From Candidatus Cloacimonadota bacterium (GTDB lineage Bacteria; Cloacimonadota; Cloacimonadia; JGIOTU-2): a stretch of 40,693 nt of DNA. This document shows positions 8,168-17,446 of the stretch, in pieces. The stretch is from the NCBI GenBank assembly GCA_016932035.1, contig JAFGDR010000053.1, positions 1 to 40,693 of the forward strand, read 5' to 3'. The position numbers were made by a program, and so were the translations under genes. The notes under the pieces were generated by a model. It had not been told where the DNA came from and did no database searches. It was given only the letters and a program-made list of their open reading frames with translations. Each line of letters starts with the position of its first letter. The first letter of the stretch is position 1.

Positions 8168-9415
8168 ATGAGTTATCAAATCTCAACACTTACCAGCGGT
8201 GTAACGGTTCTTTCTGAGCATATAGAACACGTTCGTTCCCTCTCTATCGGAGTCTGGATCAATGCTGGCTCTCGCGATGAGACCATACATAATCGTGGAA
8301 TTGCGCACTTTCTTGAACACATGCTGTTCAAAGGGACAACCACAAGAACCAAGATTGAAATCGCAAATTATCTTGAAGCAGTCGGCGGTTCGATCAATGC
8401 TTTTACAAGCAAGGAATATACATGCATATATGCCCGATGCCTTGAAGAATACCTTGAACATAGTATAGACCTTATCTCAGATTTGCTTCTACATTCAACA
8501 TTTCCTGAAGATGAACTACAAAAAGAGAAAGATGTTGTCATCGACGAAATAAGCGATATACAGGACACTCCCGGTGATCTTATCTTCGATCTTTTTTATG
8601 AAAACATCTATCCTGAGAATTCTCTTGGCCATCCAATCGTTGGGTACAAAGAAGAGGTTATGGAATTTCAGAAAGAAACCTGCACCTCGTTCATCTCTAA
8701 AGAATATACTCCTGAACGTATCATCATTTCTGTTTCTGGACACATTGATCATAAACAACTCGTTCAATTAGTAGAAAAATATTTTGCTTTTGATGCTCAA
8801 GAAAAAGCAACATCTGTCAGGGAATTAGTATCTCCTGCACCAATCAGGAAATTTAAAAATGTTTACACAAAAAATGCTAACCATCAGTCACATGTTTGCA
8901 TTGGAACAAGGACATTCCCCTATACAGATAAGGATCGCTACAAACTGCTGACCCTTAATGCAATTTTGTCTGGAGGAATGAGTTCACGACTCTTTCAAAA
9001 CATCAGGGAAAAGCACGGCATTTCATATGATATCGGCTCGTTTACAGATTTCTTTCATGACACTGGCTGCATCGGGATCTATACAGCAACCAAGCCAAAA
9101 AACAGCAAAAAAAGCATCGATCTTATTCACAAGGAAATCAAATCCATTATTGATAAACCAGTAGCAGACATTGAACTCGAACGAACGAAAGCGCTTCTCA
9201 AATCGAGTATTTTGATTGGATTGGAAAGCACATCAGCTCGTATGAACCGTCTGGCTAAGCAGTATATTTATATAAAAGAAATTTATCCCATCGATAAAGT
9301 CATTGCTGAGATCGAGAATATAACTCCAGGCGATATTCAGGATGTTGCTAAACGAGTGTTTGAGAAAGAGGATTTTGTTACGACGATGTTGAAAGCTTCT
9401 GAGCAGGAGAAGTGA
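8168..9415 (+). CDS. M16 family zinc metalloprotease (YmxG/processing-peptidase type)
   Basis: This is a zinc peptidase of the pitrilysin/mitochondrial processing peptidase family. The inverted zinc motif HFLEH is at residues 47-51, and the third ligand is Glu127 (VVIDEIS), 76 residues after the second His, as expected. The second, inactive half (from about residue 210) ends the 415-residue protein, so it is a two-domain bacterial M16B enzyme. There is no signal peptide, so it probably acts in the cytoplasm. Its ATG abuts the coaD stop. It is the last plus-strand gene and faces recG across 40 nt. Confidence 0.93.
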   Translation: MSYQISTLTSGVTVLSEHIEHVRSLSIGVWINAGSRDETIHNRGIAHFLEHMLFKGTTTRTKIEIANYLEAVGGSINAFTSKEYTCIYARCLEEYLEHSIDLISDLLLHSTFPEDELQKEKDVVIDEISDIQDTPGDLIFDLFYENIYPENSLGHPIVGYKEEVMEFQKETCTSFISKEYTPERIIISVSGHIDHKQLVQLVEKYFAFDAQEKATSVRELVSPAPIRKFKNVYTKNANHQSHVCIGTRTFPYTDKDRYKLLTLNAILSGGMSSRLFQNIREKHGISYDIGSFTDFFHDTGCIGIYTATKPKNSKKSIDLIHKEIKSIIDKPVADIELERTKALLKSSILIGLESTSARMNRLAKQYIYIKEIYPIDKVIAEIENITPGDIQDVAKRVFEKEDFVTTMLKASEQEK

Positions 9416-9455
9416 TCGTATATACTGAATGTAACAATATTTTCCAGATTTACAA

Positions 9456-11528
9456 TCAATAACTGAAAAGCCGCTCCCTTTTAAGATAATATTTCTTATA
9501 CTTCTCGTTCAATTCCCTGTTCTTTTCATCATCCAAGTTATAATCGTTTTGGATAATACTGAAAGCCAGCTTTCTCGCATCTTCGAGGATTGGTCGATCA
9601 CGAACAATATTTGCAATCCTAAAAGCAGGTAAACCTGACTGTTTGGTTCCAAAAAATTCTCCGGGACCACGTAATTCAAGATCTACTTCTGAGATTTTAA
9701 ATCCATCATTCGTCTCTTTCATTGTATTAAGCCGTATCATTGCCTCTTCGCTTATCGGTTCGTAAGCCACAAGTACACAATAAGATTTATAAGCACCCCG
9801 TCCCACACGTCCACGAAGCTGATGGAGTTGAGATAGCCCGAATCTTTCTGCATGCTCGATCATCATAATGGTTGCATTTGGTAGGTCAATGCCAACTTCG
9901 ATGACAGTCGTTGAAACAAGTACATCGATGGCATGCGCTTTGAAATCCTGCATGATCTGATCTTTTCCCTGGTTCGTCATTCTGCCGTGGAGAAGTCCGA
10001 CCGAATATTCTTTAAAAACAGTGCTCTGCAATTCTTTATAGGTATTCGTTGCATCCCTCAAATCCGATTTCTCAGATTCTTCTACAAGTGGACAGACCAC
10101 ATAGACCTGCCGACCTTGCTTGAGCTGTTTTCTAATAAAATCATATACCTGTGCTTTTTTACTTGAGGAAATCCAGTTTGTATAGATTTCTTTTTTATGA
10201 GGTGGCAATTCATCGATGACGCTGACATCGAGATCGCCATAAACCGTAAGTGCAAGTGATCGCGGAATTGGTGTGGCACTCATGATCAGTTTGTCTGGTG
10301 TGTGCCCTTTTTGAGTTAAGGTTAGACGCTGCATCACTCCGAATCTGTGCTGCTCATCGATAACGATCATGCTGAGTTTTTTAAAATTCACGTCTTTTTG
10401 AATAAGTGAATGGGTGCCGATCGCAATATGAACATCACCTCTCTCGATTGCTGCTTTAATCTCATTTTTTCCTGCGTATGTTCCTCCCAAAAGGAGTTCA
10501 ACACGAAGTCCAAAATTCTCAAGAAATTCTCGTAAAGAAAAATAGTGTTGTGTAGCAAGAATCTCTGTCGGTGCCATAATTGCTGCCTGGAAGCCATTTT
10601 CGATTGCCAGAAGCATAGCAAAGATCGAGATGATCGTTTTACCCGATCCAACATCTCCTTGAAGAAGCCGGTTCATTTGATGAGGAGATTTCATGTCTTC
10701 AACAATCTCATTGAGAACACGTTTTTGGGCGTGTGTTAACGTAAAGGGTAGCGATTCTCTTAGTTTAGTCGTATAGGTTCTCATTAACTCCATCGAATAA
10801 CCGGAGGCTTTATGCCAGTTTACCTTTTTACGAGCAAGCATCAGTTCGAGGAAGAAGAGTTCTTCAAAGACAAATCGTTTTCGTGCGTTCTTAATATCTT
10901 CATCATTTTCAGGAATGTGAATTTTATAGAGAGCATCGTTGAGGGGCAAGAGTTGTTTATCATCCCTGATATACTGAGGAATTGTTTCATCTAGCATCAA
11001 TTCCTGTGAAAGAACTGTCCGCATTATTTTTCTGAGTGTTTTGTTCGAAATTCCTTCTGTCAGAGGATAAAGCGGTAGAATATCCTGGTCGACCCAGAAA
11101 CTCTTTTTCTCCTTATCCTGCACAATCTCAAAATCAGGATGTATGACGCATAATTTGTTATAGTAATACTGAATTTTTCCAAGAATGATTATCTCTTTGC
11201 CAACTTCAAATTGTTCCACGAGCCAGGGAGTTGGACGAAACCACATCAAGATCAGGTAGCCGGTGCCGTCAGAGATAAAAACTGTGAACGGATGTTTATG
11301 ATATTTATTACCTTTTGATTCGAATCCAGTAATATGTCCTCTCACACTTGCCATGTCATTGATCTTCAGGTCAGCGATTCTTTTTCCTGATACCTTGCTG
11401 AGATAATCTCTTGGAAAGTAAAAAAGAAGGTCTTTTACGGTTTTAATACCCAGCTTATTGAGAAGCTTAGCACGTTTCGGTCCTACCCCCGGAACGAATT
11501 GTATATTATCTTGCAACTGGAATGCCAC
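9456..11528 (-). CDS. recG: ATP-dependent DNA helicase RecG
   Basis: RecG remodels stalled replication forks and branch-migrates Holliday junctions. The 690-residue protein has an N-terminal wedge/OB region (about 1-230, with FVPGVGPKRAKLLNKLGI), a Walker A motif GDVGSGKT at 291-298, a DEQH box at 391-394, MSATPIPRSLALTVYGDLD (motif III region), and the C-terminal helicase half with QLRGRVGRG. The start is a GTG at 11528 with GGAG 5 nt upstream; the overlapping ATG at 11530 is in another frame. The gene lies 18 nt after the propeller gene and closes the long minus-strand run. Length is normal for RecG. Confidence 0.97.
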   Translation of the reverse strand: MAFQLQDNIQFVPGVGPKRAKLLNKLGIKTVKDLLFYFPRDYLSKVSGKRIADLKINDMASVRGHITGFESKGNKYHKHPFTVFISDGTGYLILMWFRPTPWLVEQFEVGKEIIILGKIQYYYNKLCVIHPDFEIVQDKEKKSFWVDQDILPLYPLTEGISNKTLRKIMRTVLSQELMLDETIPQYIRDDKQLLPLNDALYKIHIPENDEDIKNARKRFVFEELFFLELMLARKKVNWHKASGYSMELMRTYTTKLRESLPFTLTHAQKRVLNEIVEDMKSPHQMNRLLQGDVGSGKTIISIFAMLLAIENGFQAAIMAPTEILATQHYFSLREFLENFGLRVELLLGGTYAGKNEIKAAIERGDVHIAIGTHSLIQKDVNFKKLSMIVIDEQHRFGVMQRLTLTQKGHTPDKLIMSATPIPRSLALTVYGDLDVSVIDELPPHKKEIYTNWISSSKKAQVYDFIRKQLKQGRQVYVVCPLVEESEKSDLRDATNTYKELQSTVFKEYSVGLLHGRMTNQGKDQIMQDFKAHAIDVLVSTTVIEVGIDLPNATIMMIEHAERFGLSQLHQLRGRVGRGAYKSYCVLVAYEPISEEAMIRLNTMKETNDGFKISEVDLELRGPGEFFGTKQSGLPAFRIANIVRDRPILEDARKLAFSIIQNDYNLDDEKNRELNEKYKKYYLKRERLFSY

Positions 11529-11533
11529 ATTTA

Positions 11534-11537
11534 CTCC
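11534..11537 (-). promoter_or_regulatory. Ribosome binding site of the recG GTG start
   Basis: GGAG on the minus strand ends 5 nt before GTG 11528. It lies in the 18-nt gap after the propeller gene and supports a non-ATG start for recG. Confidence 0.6.
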
Positions 11538-11546
11538 GGTTGCATG

Positions 11547-14009
11547 CTAGCGGATTAGTGCAAATTTACCATTCACATAGTTTTTCCCAGAATCTGATGA
11601 TATAACGTAGAAATAAATTCCACTTGCAGCATCTTTGCCATTGTTCTTGCCATCCCAGAAAAATCTAAAATGATCTGATTCCCCTATTTCAGCAATGAGT
11701 TCACCTGCAAGATTATAAATGTAAAGAGTATTGATTCCTGCCGGTAGTTTTGCATTGGGTCTGGTTTCAAAATAGACATAAGGATGTTCAGAGGGCTTGA
11801 AAGGATTGGGATAGATCACAATTTTTTCACCACTATCGGTCCCTTGTGTATTATTGATCTGAGCACCGATGTTGAATGAACACATACCCTCAGCGGTTCC
11901 AACATACAATTCACCAGTATAAACATTATGTGCAAATGAGAGAACAGCATTGCTTGGTAGGGATGAATTTTCAGTTGTAAAATTTCTGAAAGTATAGTTC
12001 TCTTCATCAAGAACAGAGATACCACCACCATTCGTGGCTATCCATTTCCTTCCATGCTGATCGACATAGACCTGGTTGATCTGTATTGCTTTTCCTGATC
12101 CCATACGCGGTTCTGGATTACCTTCATCATCATACCAGTAATAATCGTAATTATCCCACTCGATGCCGTTCCAGCGATACATTTTCACGTTTTCAACAAG
12201 CCCGTTCGAATACCTGAACCATTGTTGCCAATAGAAATCATACATATATAATCCATCTACACCGCATGCCCAGAGATAACGTCCATCTTCGGATTCCTGG
12301 TATTCGATATTGAGTATAGGACCGGAAAAGGATGGATTGCCAGCAGGGATGTGAATATCATTGACTATTGGAAATCCTGTTCCATCCCAGTAACGCATCC
12401 CACTATAATATGCACCAAACCAAACCTGACTGTAAGGCAGGAACAGAATTGATATAGGATCCTGTTTGTCATTTGGATGTGATGATGGAACAAAGCCCTG
12501 AAAACCATATACACTATCATCATTCACCACAATTTTAATATCTTTGTTATAGTCACCTATCCACATATTGCCATATTCATCATTTTGCAAAAAGGATATC
12601 GTATTTTCCTCTATGATCCCCGGCACATCACAGGTTGATCTGCTAGTTATCGACTGCCAGAGTTCTGTATCTTCTCCATAATCAGTAATCCTCGTGATAC
12701 CGCTATTCCAGTCACCAACCCATATCCTGTGTCCTAAATCCTGTGTAATCCTGAATGATTTATCACCAACGAGTTTGCTGTTCGTCATATTATATGTAGT
12801 CCAATGATCATTTTCAAGAACTGAGATTCCTTTTACTCCCTGGCGTGCACCTGAGCCGATCAAACCGCTTGCACACCAAAGTCGCTTTTCATGGTCAATG
12901 AAAAGGTATGAAGCAAAATTGAATCCAATACAGTTACGCTTTACATTAATCCATTGTCCACTTTCCAGTGTTTTTCTATACAGATCCTCACCCCATGTTG
13001 AAACCCAGATATTCTGTTCATCATCAATGGCTATGTCAGATATTTGGTCCACGAAATCATTCTCACTATTCCAATGTCTGGGAACCCAACTTAATCCATC
13101 ATATTCATATTGACTTATACCAGCGGCCGCCTCAATTGCCTGTTCATCCTCGTCGAACCAGCCAAATGCTACAATGAATAGTGTGTCTGATACAGGCTGG
13201 ATATCTTGAATATAGACACTTGGTAATGCTGTATTGAATGCTTCATATTCAAAATTATCAGCATGAATATCTTTTATATAAGCAAATCCGTCTTCTGTTC
13301 CAAAATAAATTCTTGAGTTTTGATACGCTATGGTTTTTATCTTATCACTCGCTAGAGGATAGCCAATTGTTGATGAATTAATGTGATTCCAATTTGTACT
13401 TAAGATCATTTCGTCATACACAATCTTCGTGTAATCGATTCCTTCATCAGTAGCTACCCAGATCCTATTACTGTCATCGATAGCTATGCTGTTTACTCTG
13501 TCATGAGAAAGCCAACGCGGTGCAATGAAGGTTTTTTTGAAGATTGGTTTACCACCCAATATGATTTCAAACATAGAAAGTCCATTTTCAGAAGCAACAA
13601 AGATATACTCTCCATTATCATCGATATCATAAATGTAATATCCGTCAATACCTTGATTTTCCTGGTAGGGACTGAGAATTTCACCATTTTTATAGCGCAT
13701 TACTCCTTCAGTAAAGGTGCCAAACCAGTATTCATCGATCTCAGGAATATAATGAACCGACCATAATTCGTTCTTCGCAAGACCATCGCCCTTTGTTATT
13801 GGTATAAAGGTTCCGGTCTCAGTGTCATAAATGCTTACTCCACCCCATGATGCAGATATAACTGAATCTCCTTCACATATCAGTTGATGTATATATGTTG
13901 TATTGGTATACACATTCCAGTTTGCAAGCGAAATATCTTCTGCCTCGTAAGCAAGAGCAGAAAATGATACAAGACAGATCATACATAGTGTAATTGCTGT
14001 TTTTTTCAT
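11547..14009 (-). CDS. Secreted protein with 14 two-component-regulator-type propeller repeats and C-terminal sorting domain
   Basis: The 820-residue protein has a Sec signal peptide (MKKTAITLCM..., cleavage likely after ALA at residue 20). It then carries about 14 repeats of the Reg_prop type, such as RIWVATDEGI, IWVGDWNSGI, MWIGDYNKDI and KWIATNGGGI, enough for two seven-bladed propellers. The C-terminal ~90 residues (YPNPFKPSEHPYV..., LYIYNLAGELI, FFWDGKNNGKDAASGIYFY) form a FlgD-like/type IX-type sorting domain. Such propellers usually form the sensor half of hybrid two-component systems, but no kinase is present here. It is probably exported to the periplasm or cell surface. It overlaps the WecA-type gene by 4 nt and precedes recG. 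Confidence 0.85.
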   Translation of the reverse strand: MKKTAITLCMICLVSFSALAYEAEDISLANWNVYTNTTYIHQLICEGDSVISASWGGVSIYDTETGTFIPITKGDGLAKNELWSVHYIPEIDEYWFGTFTEGVMRYKNGEILSPYQENQGIDGYYIYDIDDNGEYIFVASENGLSMFEIILGGKPIFKKTFIAPRWLSHDRVNSIAIDDSNRIWVATDEGIDYTKIVYDEMILSTNWNHINSSTIGYPLASDKIKTIAYQNSRIYFGTEDGFAYIKDIHADNFEYEAFNTALPSVYIQDIQPVSDTLFIVAFGWFDEDEQAIEAAAGISQYEYDGLSWVPRHWNSENDFVDQISDIAIDDEQNIWVSTWGEDLYRKTLESGQWINVKRNCIGFNFASYLFIDHEKRLWCASGLIGSGARQGVKGISVLENDHWTTYNMTNSKLVGDKSFRITQDLGHRIWVGDWNSGITRITDYGEDTELWQSITSRSTCDVPGIIEENTISFLQNDEYGNMWIGDYNKDIKIVVNDDSVYGFQGFVPSSHPNDKQDPISILFLPYSQVWFGAYYSGMRYWDGTGFPIVNDIHIPAGNPSFSGPILNIEYQESEDGRYLWACGVDGLYMYDFYWQQWFRYSNGLVENVKMYRWNGIEWDNYDYYWYDDEGNPEPRMGSGKAIQINQVYVDQHGRKWIATNGGGISVLDEENYTFRNFTTENSSLPSNAVLSFAHNVYTGELYVGTAEGMCSFNIGAQINNTQGTDSGEKIVIYPNPFKPSEHPYVYFETRPNAKLPAGINTLYIYNLAGELIAEIGESDHFRFFWDGKNNGKDAASGIYFYVISSDSGKNYVNGKFALIR

Positions 14010-15040
14010 TTTTTCATAAACTCGCTTTTTATTATATTATAGAAAATTATAAAAATCAATACACCCATACCTAGCAAAAGACTGAGCAGGATTTTCCTGT
14101 CAACTAAAAGAAATCCCAATGATACAAGACCAAAAAGCAATGTTATGAAATATCCGATCAGTACAACTGTCTTATAACTCAGACCAATCTCAAGAAGTAT
14201 GTGATGAAGGTGGTTCTTATCTGCCTGGAAGATGTGTTTTGTTGATCTGATCCTTCTAAAGATCGCAAATAAAGTATCGATTAACGGTACAGACAACACG
14301 ATGATCGGCACCAGCATGGTAAGTGCAGTTGCTCCTTTGTATTGCGCATTTCCAGCAATGGATAGAGTAGCAATGCAAAATCCAAGAAATAAACTTCCAG
14401 CATCACCAAGAAAGATCTTAGCAGGATGAAAGTTGTATCGTAAGAAGCCAATACAGCCCCCTAAGATGGAAAAGCTAAAAAGAGCTACAAAATAATTACC
14501 GGTACTCCATCCGGCAATACCAAGTATGAGAGAGACAATAGCAATGATCCCTGTCGCAAGTCCATCAAGTCCATCAATGAGATTGATCGCATTCACAACC
14601 AGCAAAAACCAGCAAATGGTAAGAGGATAGGATATGAAACCGATATTGATAGGATCTCCGAAAGGATTTGTGAGTAGCTCGATCTTGAAACCAAAAGAAA
14701 TCATAATGAGCCCAATCCCGATCTCTATGATCACTTTCAGCCAAGCAGGGAGATTGTAGAGGTCATCGAGCAAACCAAGTATCACAATGAGAATCCCTCC
14801 TATTAACAAGCCATACATCAAACTATTGAGTTCCTGGAATTTAAAGAAAACTAATATCAACTGGGTTATAAATATCCCAACAAAAAGCGCTAAACCACCG
14901 CTGCTGGGAGTAATACTTGCATGAATACTCCTATCGCTGGGTTCATCAATGTTTCCCACTCGCTTCGAGAACCAGATATTTACTGGGGTAAGCAAAAAAA
15001 CAAGTAAAAAGGTTCCAATCGTAACAAATATATTAATCAT
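14006..15040 (-). CDS. WecA/MraY-type undecaprenyl-phosphate sugar-1-phosphate transferase
   Basis: This integral membrane enzyme transfers a sugar-1-phosphate (GlcNAc-1-P in WecA) from a UDP-sugar to undecaprenyl phosphate, starting a lipid-linked glycan. The 344 residues form about ten transmembrane segments. The family's cytoplasmic motifs are present: LGLLDDLYNLPAWLKV, NAINLIDGLDGLATG, FLGDAGSLFLGF and a HLHH motif near residue 275 (DKNHLHHILLEIG). It is not MraY itself by its context among glycan genes. It overlaps the propeller gene by 4 nt and the next gene upstream by 8 nt. The exact sugar donor is unknown. Confidence 0.92.
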   Translation of the reverse strand: MINIFVTIGTFLLVFLLTPVNIWFSKRVGNIDEPSDRSIHASITPSSGGLALFVGIFITQLILVFFKFQELNSLMYGLLIGGILIVILGLLDDLYNLPAWLKVIIEIGIGLIMISFGFKIELLTNPFGDPINIGFISYPLTICWFLLVVNAINLIDGLDGLATGIIAIVSLILGIAGWSTGNYFVALFSFSILGGCIGFLRYNFHPAKIFLGDAGSLFLGFCIATLSIAGNAQYKGATALTMLVPIIVLSVPLIDTLFAIFRRIRSTKHIFQADKNHLHHILLEIGLSYKTVVLIGYFITLLFGLVSLGFLLVDRKILLSLLLGMGVLIFIIFYNIIKSEFMKK

Positions 15041-16166
15041 ATTTTTTCTCTATTAATCTCTGATATAATTGTTCGTATGAACTCACGAACGTATCGAGTG
15101 TATATGACTCTAAAAATATCTTATAACCCGCTTCTCCAAATTTTTTTTGCGTCAGCGTGTCTTTTGATAGAGATATGATTTTTTTTGTCAACTCTTGATG
15201 ATTATTTATATCAACGAGGTATCCATTTATTCCGTCAATAATGAGTTCATTATTCCCTTTTATGTTTGATGCAATAAGAGGTTTTTTCATGCTCATTGCT
15301 TCAAGAAGTGTCAATGAGAGCCCCTCCCATTTCGAATAAAGGATAACAATATCGAATAAATCATACCAGTCTTCAACATTCGACTGCCAGCCAACGAGTT
15401 TGATATTTTGAGTAACTCCAGCTTTGTGTATAATGTCCTGTGTTTCCTCAAAATACTCCCCGTCACCGATAAAAACAAATACAATATTCTCTGCTTGTTT
15501 AACCACTTCGACAGCTACATTGATAAGGTTGATAATATTCTTCTGTTCCGAAAATCGGCTAACTGATCCGACGATCACTTTCTCTTTTTTCAAACCAAAT
15601 GTTTCGCGTGTTATGGGATTATGGGATTCCAATCCTACGATGCCATTGCAGATAGTCATAATTTTGTTTCTATTGATGAGATGTTTTTCAACTGCAAGAT
15701 CACGCTCGAATACATTCACAGAAACCGCCTGATCACAGAAAATGCCTGCCAATCGCTCAAGATTTTCATAGAATTTTCGTACAAGTGGAGATTGATAGGG
15801 ATGAAAAGGAAAGCCATGAATCGTATGAATAATTATCTTCACACCTGCGAGTTTTGCGGCTATTCTGCCCAATAAACCGGTTTTGGATGAATGAGTATGA
15901 ACTATATCGAATCGATTATTTCTGAAGAATTTATAGAATCTGAATAAGATGAATACATCGTGCAGATTGATTTTCTGAATCAAATGATAAAATGCAACAT
16001 GCTTTAACTTCATCTCATGTAACTTGTTAATCATTGGACCATCAGGAGCTGAGATGACCGTTATATCATATTCTGTTTTATCAAGATGATCGAGAAGATG
16101 GATCATCATGTTCTGTACCCCGGAAAGGAGTGGAAGCAACTGAACATGACAAATCTTATATTTCAT
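15033..16166 (-). CDS. GT4-family glycosyltransferase
   Basis: The 377-residue protein has a GT-B fold with the N-terminal half MKYKICHVQLLPLLSGVQNMM... and VHTHSSKTGLLGRIAAKLAG, resembling exopolysaccharide enzymes of the EpsF/PelF group. The donor-binding C-terminal half has VSRFSEQKNIINLI, VGWQSNVEDWYDLFDIVIL and the E-x7-E motif EGLSLTLLE. It adds a sugar from a nucleotide donor to a lipid-linked or surface glycan at the cytoplasmic face. The donor and linkage cannot be read from the sequence. It is translationally coupled on both sides (8-nt and 4-nt overlaps). Confidence 0.9.
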   Translation of the reverse strand: MKYKICHVQLLPLLSGVQNMMIHLLDHLDKTEYDITVISAPDGPMINKLHEMKLKHVAFYHLIQKINLHDVFILFRFYKFFRNNRFDIVHTHSSKTGLLGRIAAKLAGVKIIIHTIHGFPFHPYQSPLVRKFYENLERLAGIFCDQAVSVNVFERDLAVEKHLINRNKIMTICNGIVGLESHNPITRETFGLKKEKVIVGSVSRFSEQKNIINLINVAVEVVKQAENIVFVFIGDGEYFEETQDIIHKAGVTQNIKLVGWQSNVEDWYDLFDIVILYSKWEGLSLTLLEAMSMKKPLIASNIKGNNELIIDGINGYLVDINNHQELTKKIISLSKDTLTQKKFGEAGYKIFLESYTLDTFVSSYEQLYQRLIEKKYD

Positions 16167-17446
16167 AGTAACATATTGAGGGTTTCAGCAAGTTTTCCCG
16201 TCAATGTTCTACGCTCAAAAACTGAATAATCATTTGCTGCTAAAGGAAATCTGGATGTGATAATACCGAGTTCTCTTTCTCTTACTAACTCTACGACAGC
16301 TTCTTTGATCTTTTCAATATCATCCGACTCACACACAATTCCTGCATTGTTCCTGTTAATGATATGAGCAGCTTCTCCTTGTGATGGAATTATAGCCAAG
16401 ATCGGCTTTCGTGCTGCAAGATACTCAAAAAGTTTTGCCGGTATAACAAGTTCTCCTTTGTACTTTGCAATAAACAGAAGCAAGAAATCACTTTCTAGGA
16501 GTTCTTTAATAGAATCCTTGTGTGATACTTGTGAGGTCAGTTGTATGTGGTCTTTAATCTTTGAATGTTCAAATTCTTCTCGAATAGAGTCTGATATATT
16601 CCCGAAAAATCTGAATAAAACATTTTCTGGCAATATCCTGGATTCCTTCAATTCTTCTAGTGCCTTGATGAGAAAAGCTGGACTGCGCTCTCCATAAAAT
16701 CCGCCGGTATAAGTAAAAATAATCTTGTTTTTTGACGTAGCAAAATTTTGGGAATAATCCTCGGCATCAAAGCCATTATACAGCACACTAAATTTTGTAT
16801 CATTTATTAAAGGATACAATTCACATATCCTTTTTTTTGCCCTTTCAGTATTCATAATGACTGCAGATGCCCGGCTAAGAATTTTCTTCTCCCATTTGTA
16901 TGCATATCTTTCATGCCATGATGTTAAATAACTTTCATCCGGCTTCCCAACAAAGAGATCACGATAATCAACAACGAAAGGTATACCAAATTTCTTTGAA
17001 AGCCTATATCCAAGAATAGCTGAAGAAAATGGTCCCACAGTACTGTAAATGACATCAATATTTTGGGTTTTACATATTTTTTTTCCTTCACGATATGCAA
17101 AAGGTATCCAGCCAATCTTTGAATCGATAGGAAATATATCTCTGAAGAACTGCTTTCTATGCTGTGAAGTCTTTGTATAGATTCCTTGTTCCTGGTTTGT
17201 ATCTTTGAGCTTTTCAAAAAGATACAAAAGACGCATCATATCCAGCGAATCGGTTCTATCAAGATCCACATTTTTAACTTCTGTAGTGAGTGAATCATCC
17301 CTTGCTATATACGCTATATCTTTGACAGTGAGGATTATTGGATGCCATCCGAATTCAGGGAGATACTTACAGAATTTAACAGATCGTTGCACACCCGGTC
17401 CACCAAGAGGTGGGAAAAAATAGGATATGAATAGAACGTTTTTCAC
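16163..17446 (-). CDS. GT4-like glycosyltransferase
   Basis: The 427-residue protein begins with MKNVLFISYFFPPLGGPGVQRSVKF, typical of a GT-B acceptor domain, and its second half carries FTYTGGFYGERSPAFLIKAL and VIPAKLFEYLAARKPILAI. The canonical E-x7-E motif is replaced by the AKLFEYLA pattern seen in a subset of these enzymes. It probably builds a surface glycan with its neighbours. It overlaps the preceding GT39-like gene by a single base (TAATG) and the next by 4 nt. Sugar specificity is unknown. Confidence 0.85.
   Translation of the reverse strand: MKNVLFISYFFPPLGGPGVQRSVKFCKYLPEFGWHPIILTVKDIAYIARDDSLTTEVKNVDLDRTDSLDMMRLLYLFEKLKDTNQEQGIYTKTSQHRKQFFRDIFPIDSKIGWIPFAYREGKKICKTQNIDVIYSTVGPFSSAILGYRLSKKFGIPFVVDYRDLFVGKPDESYLTSWHERYAYKWEKKILSRASAVIMNTERAKKRICELYPLINDTKFSVLYNGFDAEDYSQNFATSKNKIIFTYTGGFYGERSPAFLIKALEELKESRILPENVLFRFFGNISDSIREEFEHSKIKDHIQLTSQVSHKDSIKELLESDFLLLFIAKYKGELVIPAKLFEYLAARKPILAIIPSQGEAAHIINRNNAGIVCESDDIEKIKEAVVELVRERELGIITSRFPLAANDYSVFERRTLTGKLAETLNMLL

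Noticed and set aside
12898-13177. Plus-strand open frames inside the propeller gene
   Set aside because: They lie antisense to a long repeat-rich gene, have no ribosome binding site or recognisable protein, and follow from codon bias in the real gene.
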